Assembly: GCF_000208745.1 (NCBI RefSeq)
Contig: NC_030855.1
Location: 10,206,046-10,270,045 of the forward strand
DNA: 64,000 nucleotides
From: Theobroma cacao
Taxonomy: Eukaryota > Streptophyta > Magnoliopsida > Malvales > Malvaceae
Reading direction: 5' to 3'
Both the position numbers and the translations under genes were made by a program. This document shows positions 22,801 to 34,985 of the stretch, one piece after another (the stretch's first letter is position 1; the number at the start of each line of letters is the position of its first letter). The notes under the pieces are model-generated. The model was not told the DNA's origin and searched no databases. It saw only the letters and a program-made list of their open reading frames with translations.

Positions 22801-25800
22801 TATCAAAATATATAGAAATTTTACAGTCTTGACTACAAGAGAATGCTATCATAATCTTTATACGAAGGTAGAGCTATGTATAGCTATGGCTTTTTTGTCA
22901 ACATTTCGTACATTTGAATTTAGGTATATTCCTCAAATTACAGTTCCCTCCCGAAATATGTACTTAAAATGCTAGCTCTCCAAAATCTTTTTTGCAGAGG
23001 TTTCTTTCACAAAAATTACTCTAATATCTAAATATATAGAAATTTTACAGTCTTGGCTACAAGGGAATGCTATCAGAATCCTTATACAAAGGTAGAGCTA
23101 CACATAATGGCCTTTTCCTCAACATTTCTTACATTTGAATTTAGTTATATTCCTCAAATCACAGTTCCCTCCCAAAATGTGTCCTTAAAATGCTAGCTCT
23201 CCACAATTTAGTACTAATCAATCTCACACTACAGTTTGCCAGTTAAATTCTACCTCTGTCTTTGTCCTGGTATATTTATTTGTATTGATCAATTAACGGA
23301 TTTTTAACCTATAAGAGGATAATTTGTTTAGGTTTGTGGTCCTATGTATTAAGGCAAAGTGTATCTGGATGCTGGGGTTTTCGTAATTTTGTAATTTGCT
23401 TTGATCTTTCCCAAGACAATGCCTTACATTATATGTTAAGGATCTTCATATTTCCTTCTTGACAGTTAAAAGCTACTTTTGTTGCAGGCAGTTGATTCAA
23501 ACCGTGAGCTTGTTTGCATCCATGATTCTGCAAGACCCTTGGTAACATCTGGAGATGTAGAAAAGGTTTGGACTCGAAAATTTTCTGGTGATATCTAATG
23601 CAGTAAAATTAACTTTAGGGAACTCTAACAATAAAGAAAAGGAATTGGATTATAGTCACTGTATCTGTGGGAGGTTGGATCAGTTAAAGCATTGTATATA
23701 TAGTTTCTTGTGTGTTATAGTGCTTATCATGTGTGGCACAATAATTAGTGAAGCAGGTCTAGACTATCCTGTCCTGGTTATTGATTGGTGCAATACTGCA
23801 ATTATATCTTGAGGGATTGATTTCTTTATACTAAACTGTTTGGTTATGACAAGCTTTAAGAGCATAAAGATTTCAAGATTCTGATACCATAAGACTTAGT
23901 TAAGGTATGATGGACAATTTTAGCCTGTAATTGGTTGAAGCAATTTATCAGAACGATGCTAAATATACATCAACATTCCAATGAATGGTGTTTGTCCTGG
24001 CCATTATCATTTTATTGTGAATTTCAAATGATCTCTGTCCCATTTCTTCAAAGAATGCTATATATCTATAGAACAGCTTAGCATTAAGATCTCTCTCTCT
24101 TGGGCCCCTTTATTATTTACCATATCTTGAGTATTCTTTCATTCTTTGTCATTTTCTAGAAATAAATTTCAAATAATAAGTGATTAAATTTAATACTGCT
24201 TTGTTAGGTTCTTAAAGATGGTTGGCTGGTTGGAGCAGCGGTACTTGGGGTTCCTGTCAAAGCCACAATCAAAGAGGTAGATATTAATATAAAGTCACTT
24301 TCTTTAACTATTTGAATTTCATCTGTCTTTATCACACAGTTTTAAGTCTATGTCTTTGCTGGTTGACATGCAGTTGATGTTTTTGTCTCTTTTGTTGCAA
24401 GTTATTTCCCTGCTGACTTGGTAAATAAAATTATCATTATCCAGAGGAAACAAACTATCTAATTTAACCACTATTAAAGTAAGGTTTTTGCAACCTTGTA
24501 GGATGGATATAGCTTTATATAAATTTTAACATGATATTGCTGAACTGGCATGTATATTACTTATCTTCCTATCAATAATTCTTTGTTTTTCTAGGTATAT
24601 TCTTATCAAACAAGGAAGTTCTGAGATGGAAATCTAACATGAGGCTGTCAATGGAACTTTTAACATGAACCGATATTTAGCATTTTCCCCTGTTTCACTA
24701 TCTGTCTGTCTGTTCTGCAAGTTGAGAAATGTTCTTTGCTAAATTAGACTCTGGTTCATCTTTTACCTAAAGATGACTGACTACATTTTGATCCGTTAGG
24801 AGGCTGGCTTCGATAAGGAGAGTTGTCGTACAGATTTCATTTACCACTAGTTGTTATAGGTTATTCATGTAACTTTATAACATCAAGAACGGGATTTCTT
24901 CTCTCTAAGCCATACTAAATTCAATTGTGTTTTAGCATTGATTAGGACAGAATTTCTAAATGGAAGATGATGCTGTTGGAAGCTTTTTGCACTGATCATT
25001 ATACTTTATTCTTTGTTTATGTATTCTGTTTCATAAACTACCATTTTAGCATGCTTGCGATACTGTTTATTTCCAGTATATCATCCTATTTTCATGCTTA
25101 ATTAAAGACTTCAAACAGATTATTAGTCATTATGTTCTCTTCTTCTGCCCAGGCAAATAGTCACTCTTATGTAGTGAGGACTCTAGAGCGAAAAACACTA
25201 TGGGAAATGCAGACCCCACAGGTTTACTTGTTGAAAGAGATAATATATCACATTACTATCTTTCTGAGAATGCTTTAGTTGAATATACCAAATACATAAT
25301 TGTGCAACTTGCTTCAAATTTATCATACAGGTGATTAAGCCAGAGTTGCTGAGAAAAGGTTTCGAGCTTGTGAATAGGTACTTGATGATTCACAATTTAC
25401 TGTTCAAACTGCTTGACTTTCTTCTTTTTGAAAAATATGTCCTGGGAAACATCTAGCTTAGTATTTTGCATTTCTGCTATTGACAGACATTAATATTAAA
25501 TATCCTTGTCATTCAAGTGTATAAATTGTAGTTTCATTATATATTATGTCTATTTGGATGTGAAATCAATATATTTTTGCATTTCATATTTTCCTAGATT
25601 GCCATTAATCCATTAAGTGTTTGGATATGCATCTAAAAATAAGGAAATGAAAGTGTGCTCATGAATGAATTTCTATGTATGTCCATTTTCCTGAGACCCT
25701 TTTTTTTCCTTTTTCTACTCATCGGTGTTAATGCTGTTTTGGCAACAAAATATTTTTGGGTTGTTAAATAAAAGCCCATGATTGAGATATAATTTTGGCT

Positions 25801-26076
25801 CAATTTCATTGATGATTCAAGACCCATGTAGGTCCAATCATGCGAGAATGGGTTTGGGCTATTAAAAAATTGAGCCCAAAAATAATTTCTCAAGCCTATT
25901 CAAAATTGGCTGAAATAAATGTACAACTATTGACCTTTGAGTACCTCCATTTTCTCTTCAGACATCCAGGTTAGAGGGAAAAGAAGAAGAACTCACGCTA
26001 TCAACTACCTTGACCTATTGGTTAATCCCAATTTAATGTCACAAAACTTCTAACTTGTCTACCTCTCTCTCAGTAA

Positions 26077-26118
<42 letters not shown>

Positions 26119-26182
26119 CTGTACTTTTGACTAACTTAAACCGTTACGGNNNNNNNNNNNNNNNNNNNNNNNNNNNNNNNNN

Positions 26183-26221
<39 letters not shown>

Positions 26222-26884
26222 CTGACTTTTGCATAAACCTTCGGAAGAGATGTTTCATCTACATGTAGCTGTATAGACTTTTAACTCAGTACTGCAACTA
26301 GAGATAGGGTTTTGTTCACATGGGTTTGGAAGATCTTATTTAAAGAGTTGCATTTGTTTTTTAAAAATCTTTGAATACAACTCTGCTCCTTCAACTAAAC
26401 TGAGCTTTTGTTTTATAAGGGCCGTACTCCATTCTTTTTTGCAGGCAGTGAACCTTCCTTGTGTCAAAATTATTATATGCAAAAGAAAAAAGAAAAAAAA
26501 ACCTTGCATTTAGCTCTTCAGTTTGTTAATCTTCATTAATTATAACCTAAACATGGAACGGATTCTGAGCATCTATAGTTCCCTGCAGAGAAGGTCTTGA
26601 AGTGACGGATGATGTGTCAATAGTGGAGCACCTTAAGCATCCTGTGTATATAACCGAGGGATCTTATACCAACATCAAGGTATTGTTATGCTGTATTCTA
26701 TGGAAATGACCCTTTATTTGCCACATGTTTATTTTGTTGTTTCAAAAGTGGGAGAATGTAACCCTATTTTATCTGCTTTAAGGAGTGATGCACTGCGTTC
26801 TTCTATTTGCAGGTCACAACTCCTGATGACTTGTTACTTGCGGAGAGAATTCTGAATATGACCTCTAGTGAACTTCCTAAATAA
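19878..26884 (+). CDS. ISPD: 2-C-methyl-D-erythritol 4-phosphate cytidylyltransferase, plastid precursor (12 exons)
   Basis: Catalyses CTP + MEP to CDP-methylerythritol + PPi in the plastid stroma (EC 2.7.7.60), third step of the MEP isoprenoid pathway. Exons: 19878-20013, 20120-20193, 20297-20368, 21132-21187, 21775-21854, 22119-22201, 23488-23565, 24208-24276, 25153-25221, 25331-25377, 26589-26679, 26813-26884. All introns are GT-AG and the frame closes at 308 residues, close to other plant IspD. Residues 1 to about 70 form a Ser-rich, acid-poor transit peptide. Motifs: [11 protein letters not shown] (84-94), MPKQY (97-101), [13 protein letters not shown] (155-162), HDSARP (179-184), GVPVKAT (207-213), QTPQ (236-239), TDDVSIVE (261-268), NIKVTTPDDL. 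R92, K99, D180, R183 and K285 match the catalytic positions R20, K27, D106, R109 and K213 of the E. coli enzyme. An in-frame upstream ATG (19803) would add 25 residues including several acidic ones, so 19878 is preferred. No lesion seen. Confidence 0.97.
21855..21960 (+). repeat. CT/CA microsatellite in ISPD intron 5
   Basis: A (CT)n run directly after the donor site passes into CA-rich repeats (CACACACATTCACACACACA style). A simple-sequence repeat, likely polymorphic. Confidence 0.85.
22469..22671 (+). repeat. ~108-bp direct duplication in ISPD intron 6
   Basis: Two diverged copies (about 22469-22563 and 22578-22671) share CATTCT(T/C)ATTTTTCTG at the left and TGATGTATGCCTTA(C/T)AGACTG at the right. 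Confidence 0.8.
22771..23218 (+). repeat. 224-bp tandem duplication in ISPD intron 6
   Basis: Copy 1 is 22771-22994 and copy 2 is 22995-23218. Both open CAGAGGTTTCTTTCACAAAA and close near ATGCTAGCTCTCCA. Several substitutions and small indels separate them, so the duplication is not recent. Confidence 0.88.
26080..26218 (+). other. Assembly gap (33 N) between two (GA)n runs in ISPD intron 10
   Basis: N occupies 26150-26182. A GA run (26080-26114) followed by ACTGCTGTACTTTTG lies before the gap. A second GA run (26183-26217) followed by ACTGCTGACTTTTG lies after it. The repeated flank suggests one microsatellite locus assembled twice at contig ends. Exons are unaffected. Confidence 0.85.
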
Positions 26885-27739
26885 TGCCGTTGAACACTTC
26901 CTTAGGTTTCTCCCTGCCGGTGTTTGTGCTACAACATAATTTGGGTGCATGTCAAAATTGTGAACGGCCGTCCCAAACCCCAAAAATTTTTACATATAGG
27001 GGCAAAAGCAGCAAGACCTCCAAAAAGAGCTGGAGAAATGAACTGCAGTACTCCCCTTCACATGATTTTCTAATGTTACGAACATGAGAAACTTCTTGAT
27101 GTTCAACATAACAAAAGCCGGTACTTCTATTCCAGAAGCATTTTAATTTGTTCCTTGTTGCTGGGTTGCTGTGAATAGGAGGATTGTATTGCTTCGTAAA
27201 GTGATGTGGTGAGGATAGAACTGTTGGTTGCAGAGACTGAGCATATTGAGTAGTAGATGAGGGCCAGAGTTTCTCTGGCTAGTAGGTTTAGTCTTGGCTC
27301 GGAAAGGAAAAAAATAGAAAAAATGGCATAGGGAACAAAACAGTCAATTTTTGCAGAAAACTGTCCAGCTGCATTTACAGATAATGTGATTATGGGGTCT
27401 GAAAGAGTTGACGGTTTGATCAACAGATTATAAGGTAAAGAGGTGGGTTAGTGGCTTTTCAAGATATAGTCGGGTTTTTGGAAGAATTCACTCAGCAAAC
27501 TTAACCCATGTATTGTGATTGTGAATTTGGATTAGACGTAGCTCCTTAAATCCCAATTAGGTTCGAAATGCGCTGACCTAAAACGTTAACGAGTCTAAAT
27601 GAAAAGTGACTTGAACCTAATTGATCTAAACCAGCTCTCCAAATTTGATCTCACTCAGAAAGAATTTGAAATAACACAACCTTGAACTTAAAGCTAAAGA
27701 TATATGGCATTAATCGATTAATTTTTACATAATATTTAA
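26885..27739 (+). other. ISPD 3' untranslated region and downstream flank
   Basis: Sequence after the stop is less AT-rich to about 27450, then becomes AT-rich. I see no canonical AATAAA in the first 500 bp, so the polyadenylation site is not placed. No further gene. Confidence 0.5.
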
Positions 27740-28180
27740 AAAAGTTTATAAATTATTTTAAAAAATTTAAATAAATTTTTACTTTTTTATCGAGTTTAAT
27801 TAAATCTTTATACTATTATTTAAAATCAAAAAAGCTTTTATGATTAATTATAACTAATCATTATTAATCAAAATGTCACTAGTCATTCAATGTCACATAG
27901 CATTAGCATTGTATGTTGATATATTGTAATAGATGATAATATGACATGATGATATGATCATATAGTATTTTTTACTTTCTACATTAGTGTCACATCAGTA
28001 TCATGTCATTGTCACGTAGACATAAAATGATAAGTGACATTTTGACTAATAACAACTAATCAACCGTTAATGATAAAGATTTATTTAACCCAAATTAAAA
28101 GCAAAAAAGTTTGATTGAATGTAATAGAAAAATAAAACCTTATTTGAATTTTTTTTAAAAGTTCAAAGGTTTTTTTTAGT
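27740..28180. repeat. Fold-back MITE-like element, copy 2 (downstream of ISPD)
   Basis: About 440 bp, same family as 18737-19195. The internal blocks AATCAAAATGTCACTAGTCA and AAAATGATAAGTGACATTTT are shared, and the arms are complementary. The ends are more diverged and very AT-rich. Confidence 0.72.
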
Positions 28181-29097
28181 TATATTATATATATTTTATT
28201 TTCCTTTGATGTGATATCTCTTCATTTTCAGAGAATTGACCATATTAAAACCTAAAGACAAGATTGATCTTTGAAGCAACCACATCTCTAGACATGGTAA
28301 TTAGGTGGTCTCAGATTGGGTTTATGTTAGGTCATTCGAATTTGATACTTAGGGTTTTGAGATTCAGATCATTTTAGGTAAGTATTTTGAATTGTTTGAG
28401 TTCAAGTCATTTTAGATTCGAGATAATTTGGATTTGGATTGTTTTAAGTTCAAGTCATTTAGAGTTCAAAACGTCTCAGTTTTGGTTATTTCAAAATTTG
28501 GTTGGGTAGGTTTAGATTATTGATTTTTTTTTTCATTAAATCAAGTTGAGTTCGTTTAAACAAGTTGGATGAATTTTTCTGAGTATGAGTTAGTTTTGTC
28601 GACTTTAAGCATGTCCTAATTCATATTTAAAAAGAATTACCACCTGCAACACTTTTAATCCTTATATTTATATCAAGAATTTGTAGGAATTTGTTTTGAT
28701 ATACATGTAAAGACTTATATTCATATGCTTTTTGTAGACACAACTATGAGATTCATTGAGGTAATGTGGACAAAGGGTGGTAAGTTGTGTTGGATTATCA
28801 CAGTTGGTATCATAGCGGGAGGCGTGGGAAATGCTACTCAACAACAAATGTTATACCATGTGGGCATGGTAGGGGTTATCTCTTTAACTTGTGGGAACCC
28901 TGATGTGATCCCAAATTTGGATGTTATGCATGATGGGAATGTTAACACTGGAGATTATGATGTCAAATCCAACCTCACTAAAAATTTTTTCTTTTCTCAA
29001 TCTTTCCAGTCTTTTATCAATTATCAAGTTATAATTACAATCTTGGCATAAGCCCAAATATGATTAGATCGACCCATGGAGCAATCAAGACACTTAC
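28181..29097 (+). other. Degenerate repeats and possible LTR/primer-site remnant
   Basis: 28320-28520 holds loose repeats of a GTTCAAGTCATTTTAG-like unit. Near 28803, GTTGGTATCATAGC follows GGATTATCACA, resembling an LTR end plus a mutated primer binding site (TGGTATCAGAGC). A 108-codon frame (28725-29051) crosses it without a recognisable domain. No gene supported. Confidence 0.3.
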
Positions 29098-30410
29098 AAC
29101 CAATACAACGCTAAAAAAAAAAAAGGAAAACACTATCAACTTTTACGCTTTCCTTCCCCTCCCTACCTCCTATAACTTGGCTGCTGGCCGGCCCTCAGAC
29201 CTTCCAAACCTGTCAACCGCTAGTAGCTACTTCACTGCCTAGGCCATCGGCAACCACACACCCCCTAGCAACAGCAAAAACCAATGAGCCGCCAACCTTC
29301 CATGGCACTCCGCAAGCCTTTAACCAATTGCCAACCTGTCCCAGATGTCAAAGAAATCGTTCTTGACAATTGTAGCAGGAGAAAAGCCCCCCGGTGATCT
29401 TTCCAAGTTGAGATCCAATGATGTACAAAGATCGACCTACTACTGCATTTTTTGAAGATGAAATAGAGATGTTAGCCCAGCTTTTCAAACACTCCCTTGT
29501 CGGCAAGTTTTTGAGGATGCTAAAATTATAGGATATTTGTTTGACTTTTAAAGGAATAAGGTTATTGGGTGCATATGAAATCGGGTGGCTTGACTACAAA
29601 GACGTTTTCATCCATCTATCGAATGAGCAAGATTTTAACAGGATATGGATCAAGCAATAGTGGTTTCTTGCCAACTAGAAAATGAGAGTCTTCAAGTGGT
29701 CACTAGATTTTGCAGAAAAGGAGTCCTCGATGGTTTCAGTTTGGATCTCCTTCCTAAACCTAAAGGCCCATCTATATGAAAAATCAACTTTACTATTGAT
29801 TGCAAAAATAATTTGTAAGGCCCTGTTTGTTGACAAGGCTACAATGAAGGGATCTCTACCAAGCGTTTCTTGCGTTTGTGTTGAGTACAACTGCAAAAAA
29901 ACCACCACTTGATCACGTGTGGATTGTGGTTAGAAACAGGAAAACATGTGCTGTTACAACGATTATTCCCAATGTGTAGAGTTCTCCAAAATGCCGAAAT
30001 ACCGCAACCACTATTGCCATGTGGGTCATAGTGAATTTGCTTGTTTGGTGTTGGGAAACAAGACGGGGAAATGGGGCACCAAGAAGCCGAAACCAATATG
30101 ATCAACAAAGCCTTCAGAGGATCTTTCTAAGGTGTAGATCCAAGAAAATAGTGAAAGGACAATTGAAGAAAGACTCAAAGGGAAGGAAGAGATCTCCAAG
30201 GAGGGAAAAGGAAAGGATATGATGTGGGTGGAACCAATGAAATAGAATGTGCAATGGAAAGCGGTGGGGAAGCAAGGTAAAAGTGGAACCAAGAATTCAC
30301 ACGGTGTGGAAATTGTTTTGAAGGATTCAGAAAATGTCCAAGTGATGCATTCTAACAGATTTGAAGTTATCGGATCACTAGAGGATGGAGGACAACTTCA
30401 AACTGTGAAA

Positions 30411-30698
30411 TGTTAAAGTCATGGTGTATAATTATAATACAAGACAAAGAGAAGTATGGAGAGAACTAATAAATTGATAAGCTGAAGCAGAGCATTCATC
30501 TTATAGCACATGATGATCACATAGTGACAATATATACATTACAAAATGATAGTGTAGATGACACCTGTAACAAATTGCTTACAAGTGTTCCTTCAAGATG
30601 AAAACAACACATTAACATAAAAAATATTGACAACTAGAAGTATGGAGATCATGCTGTCCAAAAACTTGCACGTGTCCATGTAGGGGTTATCCTCAACA
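30411..30698 (-). repeat. 3' LTR of nested copia
   Basis: 288 bp, TGTT...AACA in either reading. A polypurine tract follows inward (reverse complement AAGGGGGAG, 30699-30707). Confidence 0.95.
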
Positions 30699-30710
30699 CT
30701 CCCCCTTAAC

Positions 30711-33640
30711 ACTTGCAATGGAGAGATTTAGTTTAGTTCTGAAAGATTCAAATCTTGACTTCTGAAGAGGCTTAGTTAGAATATCAGCTAGCTGTAACTC
30801 TAAAGGGCAATATTGGACATTTATCTCATTCTTTTCCACTGCATCTCTAATGGCATGATGTTTCACATTTATGTGCTTAGTCTTGCCATGCTAGATAGGA
30901 TTTTTAACAATAGCAATGGCAGACTTGTTGTCAATAAACAAATCTGTAGTAAACTTTTGCTCAAATTTGATGTCCACAAGTAATTTCCTCAGCCAAAGAG
31001 CTTGATTTGCAGCTTCAGTAGCAGCAACATATTCAGATTCTGCTGAAGATTGAGCTACTACAGATTGTTTATGTGAATTCCAAGAGAAAAGACCATTACC
31101 AAGTGTAAATAAATAACCTGATGTGCTCTTTGCATCTTCACTGCTTCCAGCAAAATCAGAATCAGTATATCCACATAATGAAAATTCTACTGACTTGGTC
31201 TAATGAATCCCATAAAATTCTGTTTTCTTTAAGTATCTCAGAATTCTTTTTGCAACAATCATATGCTAATTAGTTGGTGCTTGCATAAATCGAGAGAGAA
31301 ATGCCACTGAGAATTATATATATGGTCTTGAAGCACATATATAAAGTAGGCACCCAATTAGTCTTCTATATGCAGAAGGGTCTTTAAGTTGGTTACTAGA
31401 ATCTGCACAAAGCTTATTGTTTGCAACAGAAGGAGTTGACACAGACTTGCAATCTGACATTTGAAATTTCTTGAGAACTTTAGAGATATAATATTGCTGA
31501 GATAACCAAATACCAGTTCTCAAATGATGAACTTCAAGTCCAAGAAAATATCTCATAAGTCCCAAGTCTGACATTTCAAATTTTGTTTGCATCTGGGATT
31601 TAAAATTCTGCAAGGCTTGTTCACAATTTCCAGTAACTAACAAATCATCTACATACAATGACACTATCAATAGCAATTTGTTACCTGATTCAAGAGTGTA
31701 CAATGTGGCTTAATTCTGACTTTTAACAAAGCCTTGATGAATCAAGTGGTCATTGATTCTGCTGTGCCATCTCCTTGGTGCTTGCTTTGATCCATATAAA
31801 GCCTTGTGGAGCTTATATACCTTGTTCTCACTTGATGAAAGTTCAAACCTTTTAGGTTGTTCAATATAAATTTCCTTTTCTAAGATGCCATTGAGAAATG
31901 CAGATTTTATGTCTAAATGATAGATATTCCACTTAAGTGCAATAGCTAGAGCTAACAATAATCTGATTGTGTCATACCTAGTTACTGGAGCAAACGTTTC
32001 TCCATAATCAACACCAGGTAGCTGACTATAGCCCTTGGCTACTAACCGAGCTTTGCATCTGTTAAGAGAACCATCAGGATTTAACTTCTTCTTGAATATC
32101 CACTTGACACCAATAATGTTTTTGTTTGCAGGTCTGTCAATTAGAGACCAAGTGCCATTTTTCTGGATCATTTGAAGTTCTTCCTACATAGCTTTAAACC
32201 AAATAGGATCTTTACAAGCTTCAGTATAGTAACTAGGTTTTTCAATAGTCACCAAGCTATTCTGGTAAATGTCTTCAAGTGATTTGGTTCCCCTAGCTGG
32301 CAAATCATCTATACTATCATCTTCTTGAATTTCAACTTGAGTATCAGGAGCAGAAGTTTGATCATGCTGGCTTGGAGATGATAGTTGAGGCTGAGGTTCA
32401 TTCCAGTTCCAACTGGAAGCTTCATTAAACATTACATCTCGACTCACAACAACTTTATTTTTGCTTGGCAACTAAATTTTGTATGCCTTAGCTTGAGTAC
32501 TATAGCCAACAAATACTCCTGATTCAGCTTTTTCACTCAATTTGTTTCTCAAGACATTTGGTATGTGCACATAACATACATAGCCAAAGACTTTCAAATG
32601 AGTAACTGAGGGCATGAAACCATACCATGCTTCAAAAGGGATTTGGTTATTCAAGGCATGAGTTGGTAACAAATTCTGTAAATATACAGCAGTATTTGCA
32701 GCTTCTGCCCAAAACTTCTGAGGCATCCTCTTTTGATATAACAGACATCTGCTCATATCCATGGCTGTCCTATTTTTCCTTTCACTGACTCCATTCTGTT
32801 GAGGAGTGTATGGAGCAGTAAGTTGATGAACTATCCCTTGCTGATTGAGGAATTGAGTGAATTCATTGGAAGTATATTCACCACCATTATCAGTCCTTAA
32901 GGTTTTGATTCTGTGACCAGTTTCAAGTTCAACTTTGGTTTTGAAGTTTTTGAACAAAGCAAAGACTTCTAACTTACTGCCATTTAGTGATTCCTCACTG
33001 AGAGGTCTACCAATATCAGAGTGGATAAGTTCAAGTTTTGACTTGGTTCTGCTGGAACTGCTCAAAGGAAAAGGTTTCCTTGAAATCTTACGAAGCTGAC
33101 ATACACTGCATATTGAAGCATTATTAGATAACTTTGGAAGCTTATCAAGCATACCAGAGTTGCTGACTTGTTCTAAGGTCTTGTAAGTGCAGTGACCAAG
33201 TTTTTCGTGCCAAAGATCAATCAATGGAACAGATTGTTCCTCAACTTGCAAGCATAGATGCTCAGGTTTAATAGGAAAACATCTATTCCTTATTGGTATA
33301 GTCATCAAATATGCACCTGAAGGGTTGTAAATTCTGTAAACTTTATCTTTGAACAACAAAACATAACCATCTTTTAACAATTGTCCAACACTCAGAATGT
33401 TTTGTGCAAAAGAAGGTATAAACAAAACATTAGATATGTACCTGTGTCCAGTTAAGCTTTGTATACGTACCTTCCCTATACCATATGCTTGTAGGTAACA
33501 ACCTTTCCCTATTCTAACTCTTGATCGATGGTTCTTATCAAGATCAACAAACATAGCTTTAGAGAGTGCAATATGCCGTGAGCTACCACTATCAAGGAGC
33601 CATTCACAGTTACCAAAGTCACTTTCAGAATCTGACTAAG
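30711..33640 (-). pseudogene. pol: Nested copia pol: protease, integrase, RT, RNase H (dead)
   Basis: Read 5' to 3' on the minus strand. Protease D-S-G lies near 33590. GAG-pre-integrase with a full HHCC finger follows (about 33220-33090). The integrase core has the Asp, Asp (TDNGGEY, ~32880) and Glu (NGVSERKNRT, ~32785) blocks, but about 25 residues between the first Asp block and the segment near 32960 are missing compared with normal copia integrase. Reverse transcriptase carries YVDD at 31644-31655. RNase H is decayed and ends near 30715. Stops lie near 33638, 32471, 31708 and 31312. Confidence 0.93.
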
Positions 33641-33651
33641 CCATGAACAAA

Positions 33652-34581
33652 ACTTCTTCAGCTAATGTTGAGCTTTCATTTGTCTGTGTAGGTTTATCTT
33701 TAATTGTTCTGTTCTTGCACACTTTATCAGTGTGATCTGATTAACTACGTATCTTGCACTTTGCATTTGGCCTAAACCAACAGTAGTCATCAGTATGATT
33801 CCTTTTCTTCCAAAAGGAACATGGCTTGAACTTGTTTTTCTTGTTTGAAGATAGACCAGATTGAGCAATCTTCTTATCTTTGTCTTTGTAGTTTTTCTTG
33901 GTAAAAACCTCAGCTTTTGCTTTACCTTTGCCTTTAGCAAAAAAAGCTTTCTCCCAAGAGCTTCATCTCTTGCTGATATCCTCAGTTCTGCAGCTTGTAA
34001 GGCACTGACAATTTCTGTAATTGAAATGTTAGGCAAGTCTTTGATTGTAACATGGATGTTATTGTAGGTTCAAACTTCCCTGGTACACTGTTGAGAATCT
34101 TCTCAACTACTCGAGCTTCTTTAAGCTCTTCATCAAACAACTTTATCTGGTTAGCAAGCTTAAGAATCTGGTCTATATATTCTTTTACAGACTGACTCTC
34201 CTTCATTCGCATCATGTCAAAGTGCCTTCTCAAGTTCTGTGCCTGTATATGCCTTGTTTTAGAGGTCCCAGCATATTCTTCTTCTAGTTTTGTCCAAGCT
34301 GCCTTAGTTGTTTCACACTCCATGATTCTACTGAAAATATCCTCAGAAACAGCAAACTGAATATATGAAAGAGCTCTAAACTTCTTTGCAATTTCTTCTT
34401 CATATTGCTTAACTTGAGTAGTAGGAGCATTCTCCCTTGGTGCTTATGGTTCAGCATCTTGTTCTACTGCATTCCACAGGTTATAACCTTTCAAGTAAGT
34501 CTTCATTTTCACGGCCCAAACTCCATAATTGGAGCCATCGAAGACTGGTGGAGGCTGATGAGTTATGTTTGGAGTTGTCAT
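33652..34581 (-). pseudogene. gag: Nested copia gag
   Basis: Starts at ATG 34581, about 115 bases after the primer site. It shows the copia Gag pattern (UBN2-like: Trp-rich start, then the REYEDQILKL-like block near 34170). One stop near 34447 and a frameshift near 33985 break it. The zinc-knuckle region (about 33770-33700) is degraded. Confidence 0.85.
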
Positions 34582-34684
34582 TATAGCAGGGAACTAATTC
34601 TTGAAACAAGAAATTAAAGGAGAACCACTAAGAACACAGGAGTATTGAAGGAGGTTATCTAAGGTTCTACAAGAATCGGGAGGA

Positions 34685-34696
34685 GCTCTGATACCA
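34685..34696 (-). other. Primer binding site of nested copia
   Basis: The reverse complement reads TGGTATCAGAGC, directly next to the 5' LTR; initiator-Met tRNA type. Confidence 0.93.
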
Positions 34697-34985
34697 TGTT
34701 AAAGTCATGGTGTATAACTATAATACAAGATAAAGAGAAGTATGGAGAGAACTAATAAGCTGATAAGCTGAAGTAGAGCATTCATCTTATAGCACATGAT
34801 GATCACACAGTGACAATATATACATTACAAAATGATAGTGTAGACGACACTTGTAACAAACCGCTTACAAGTGTTCCTTCAAGATGAAAACAACCCATTA
34901 ACATAAAAAATATTGATAGCCAGAAGTATGGAGATCATGCTGTCCAAAAACTTGCACGTGTCCATGCAGGGGTTATCTTCTAACA
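34697..34985 (-). repeat. 5' LTR of nested copia
   Basis: 289 bp, only a handful of differences from 30411-30698. Confidence 0.95.

Larger units (their letters stand above)
30411..34985 (-). mobile_element. 4.6-kb Ty1-copia element nested in LINE-A ORF1, TSD TGAAA
   Basis: Near-identical LTRs of 288-289 bp bound it, with a perfect 5-bp duplication TGAAA at 30406-30410 and 34986-34990. Read on the minus strand: 5' LTR (34985-34697), primer site directly adjacent, gag, protease, integrase, RT, RNase H, purine tract, 3' LTR. LTR similarity is high, so it is the younger partner of the nest. Several stops make it non-autonomous. Confidence 0.96.

Noticed and set aside
29060..29242. 60-codon ORF before LINE ORF1
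   Set aside because: Within the LINE leader; crosses the target-site junction and has no domain.
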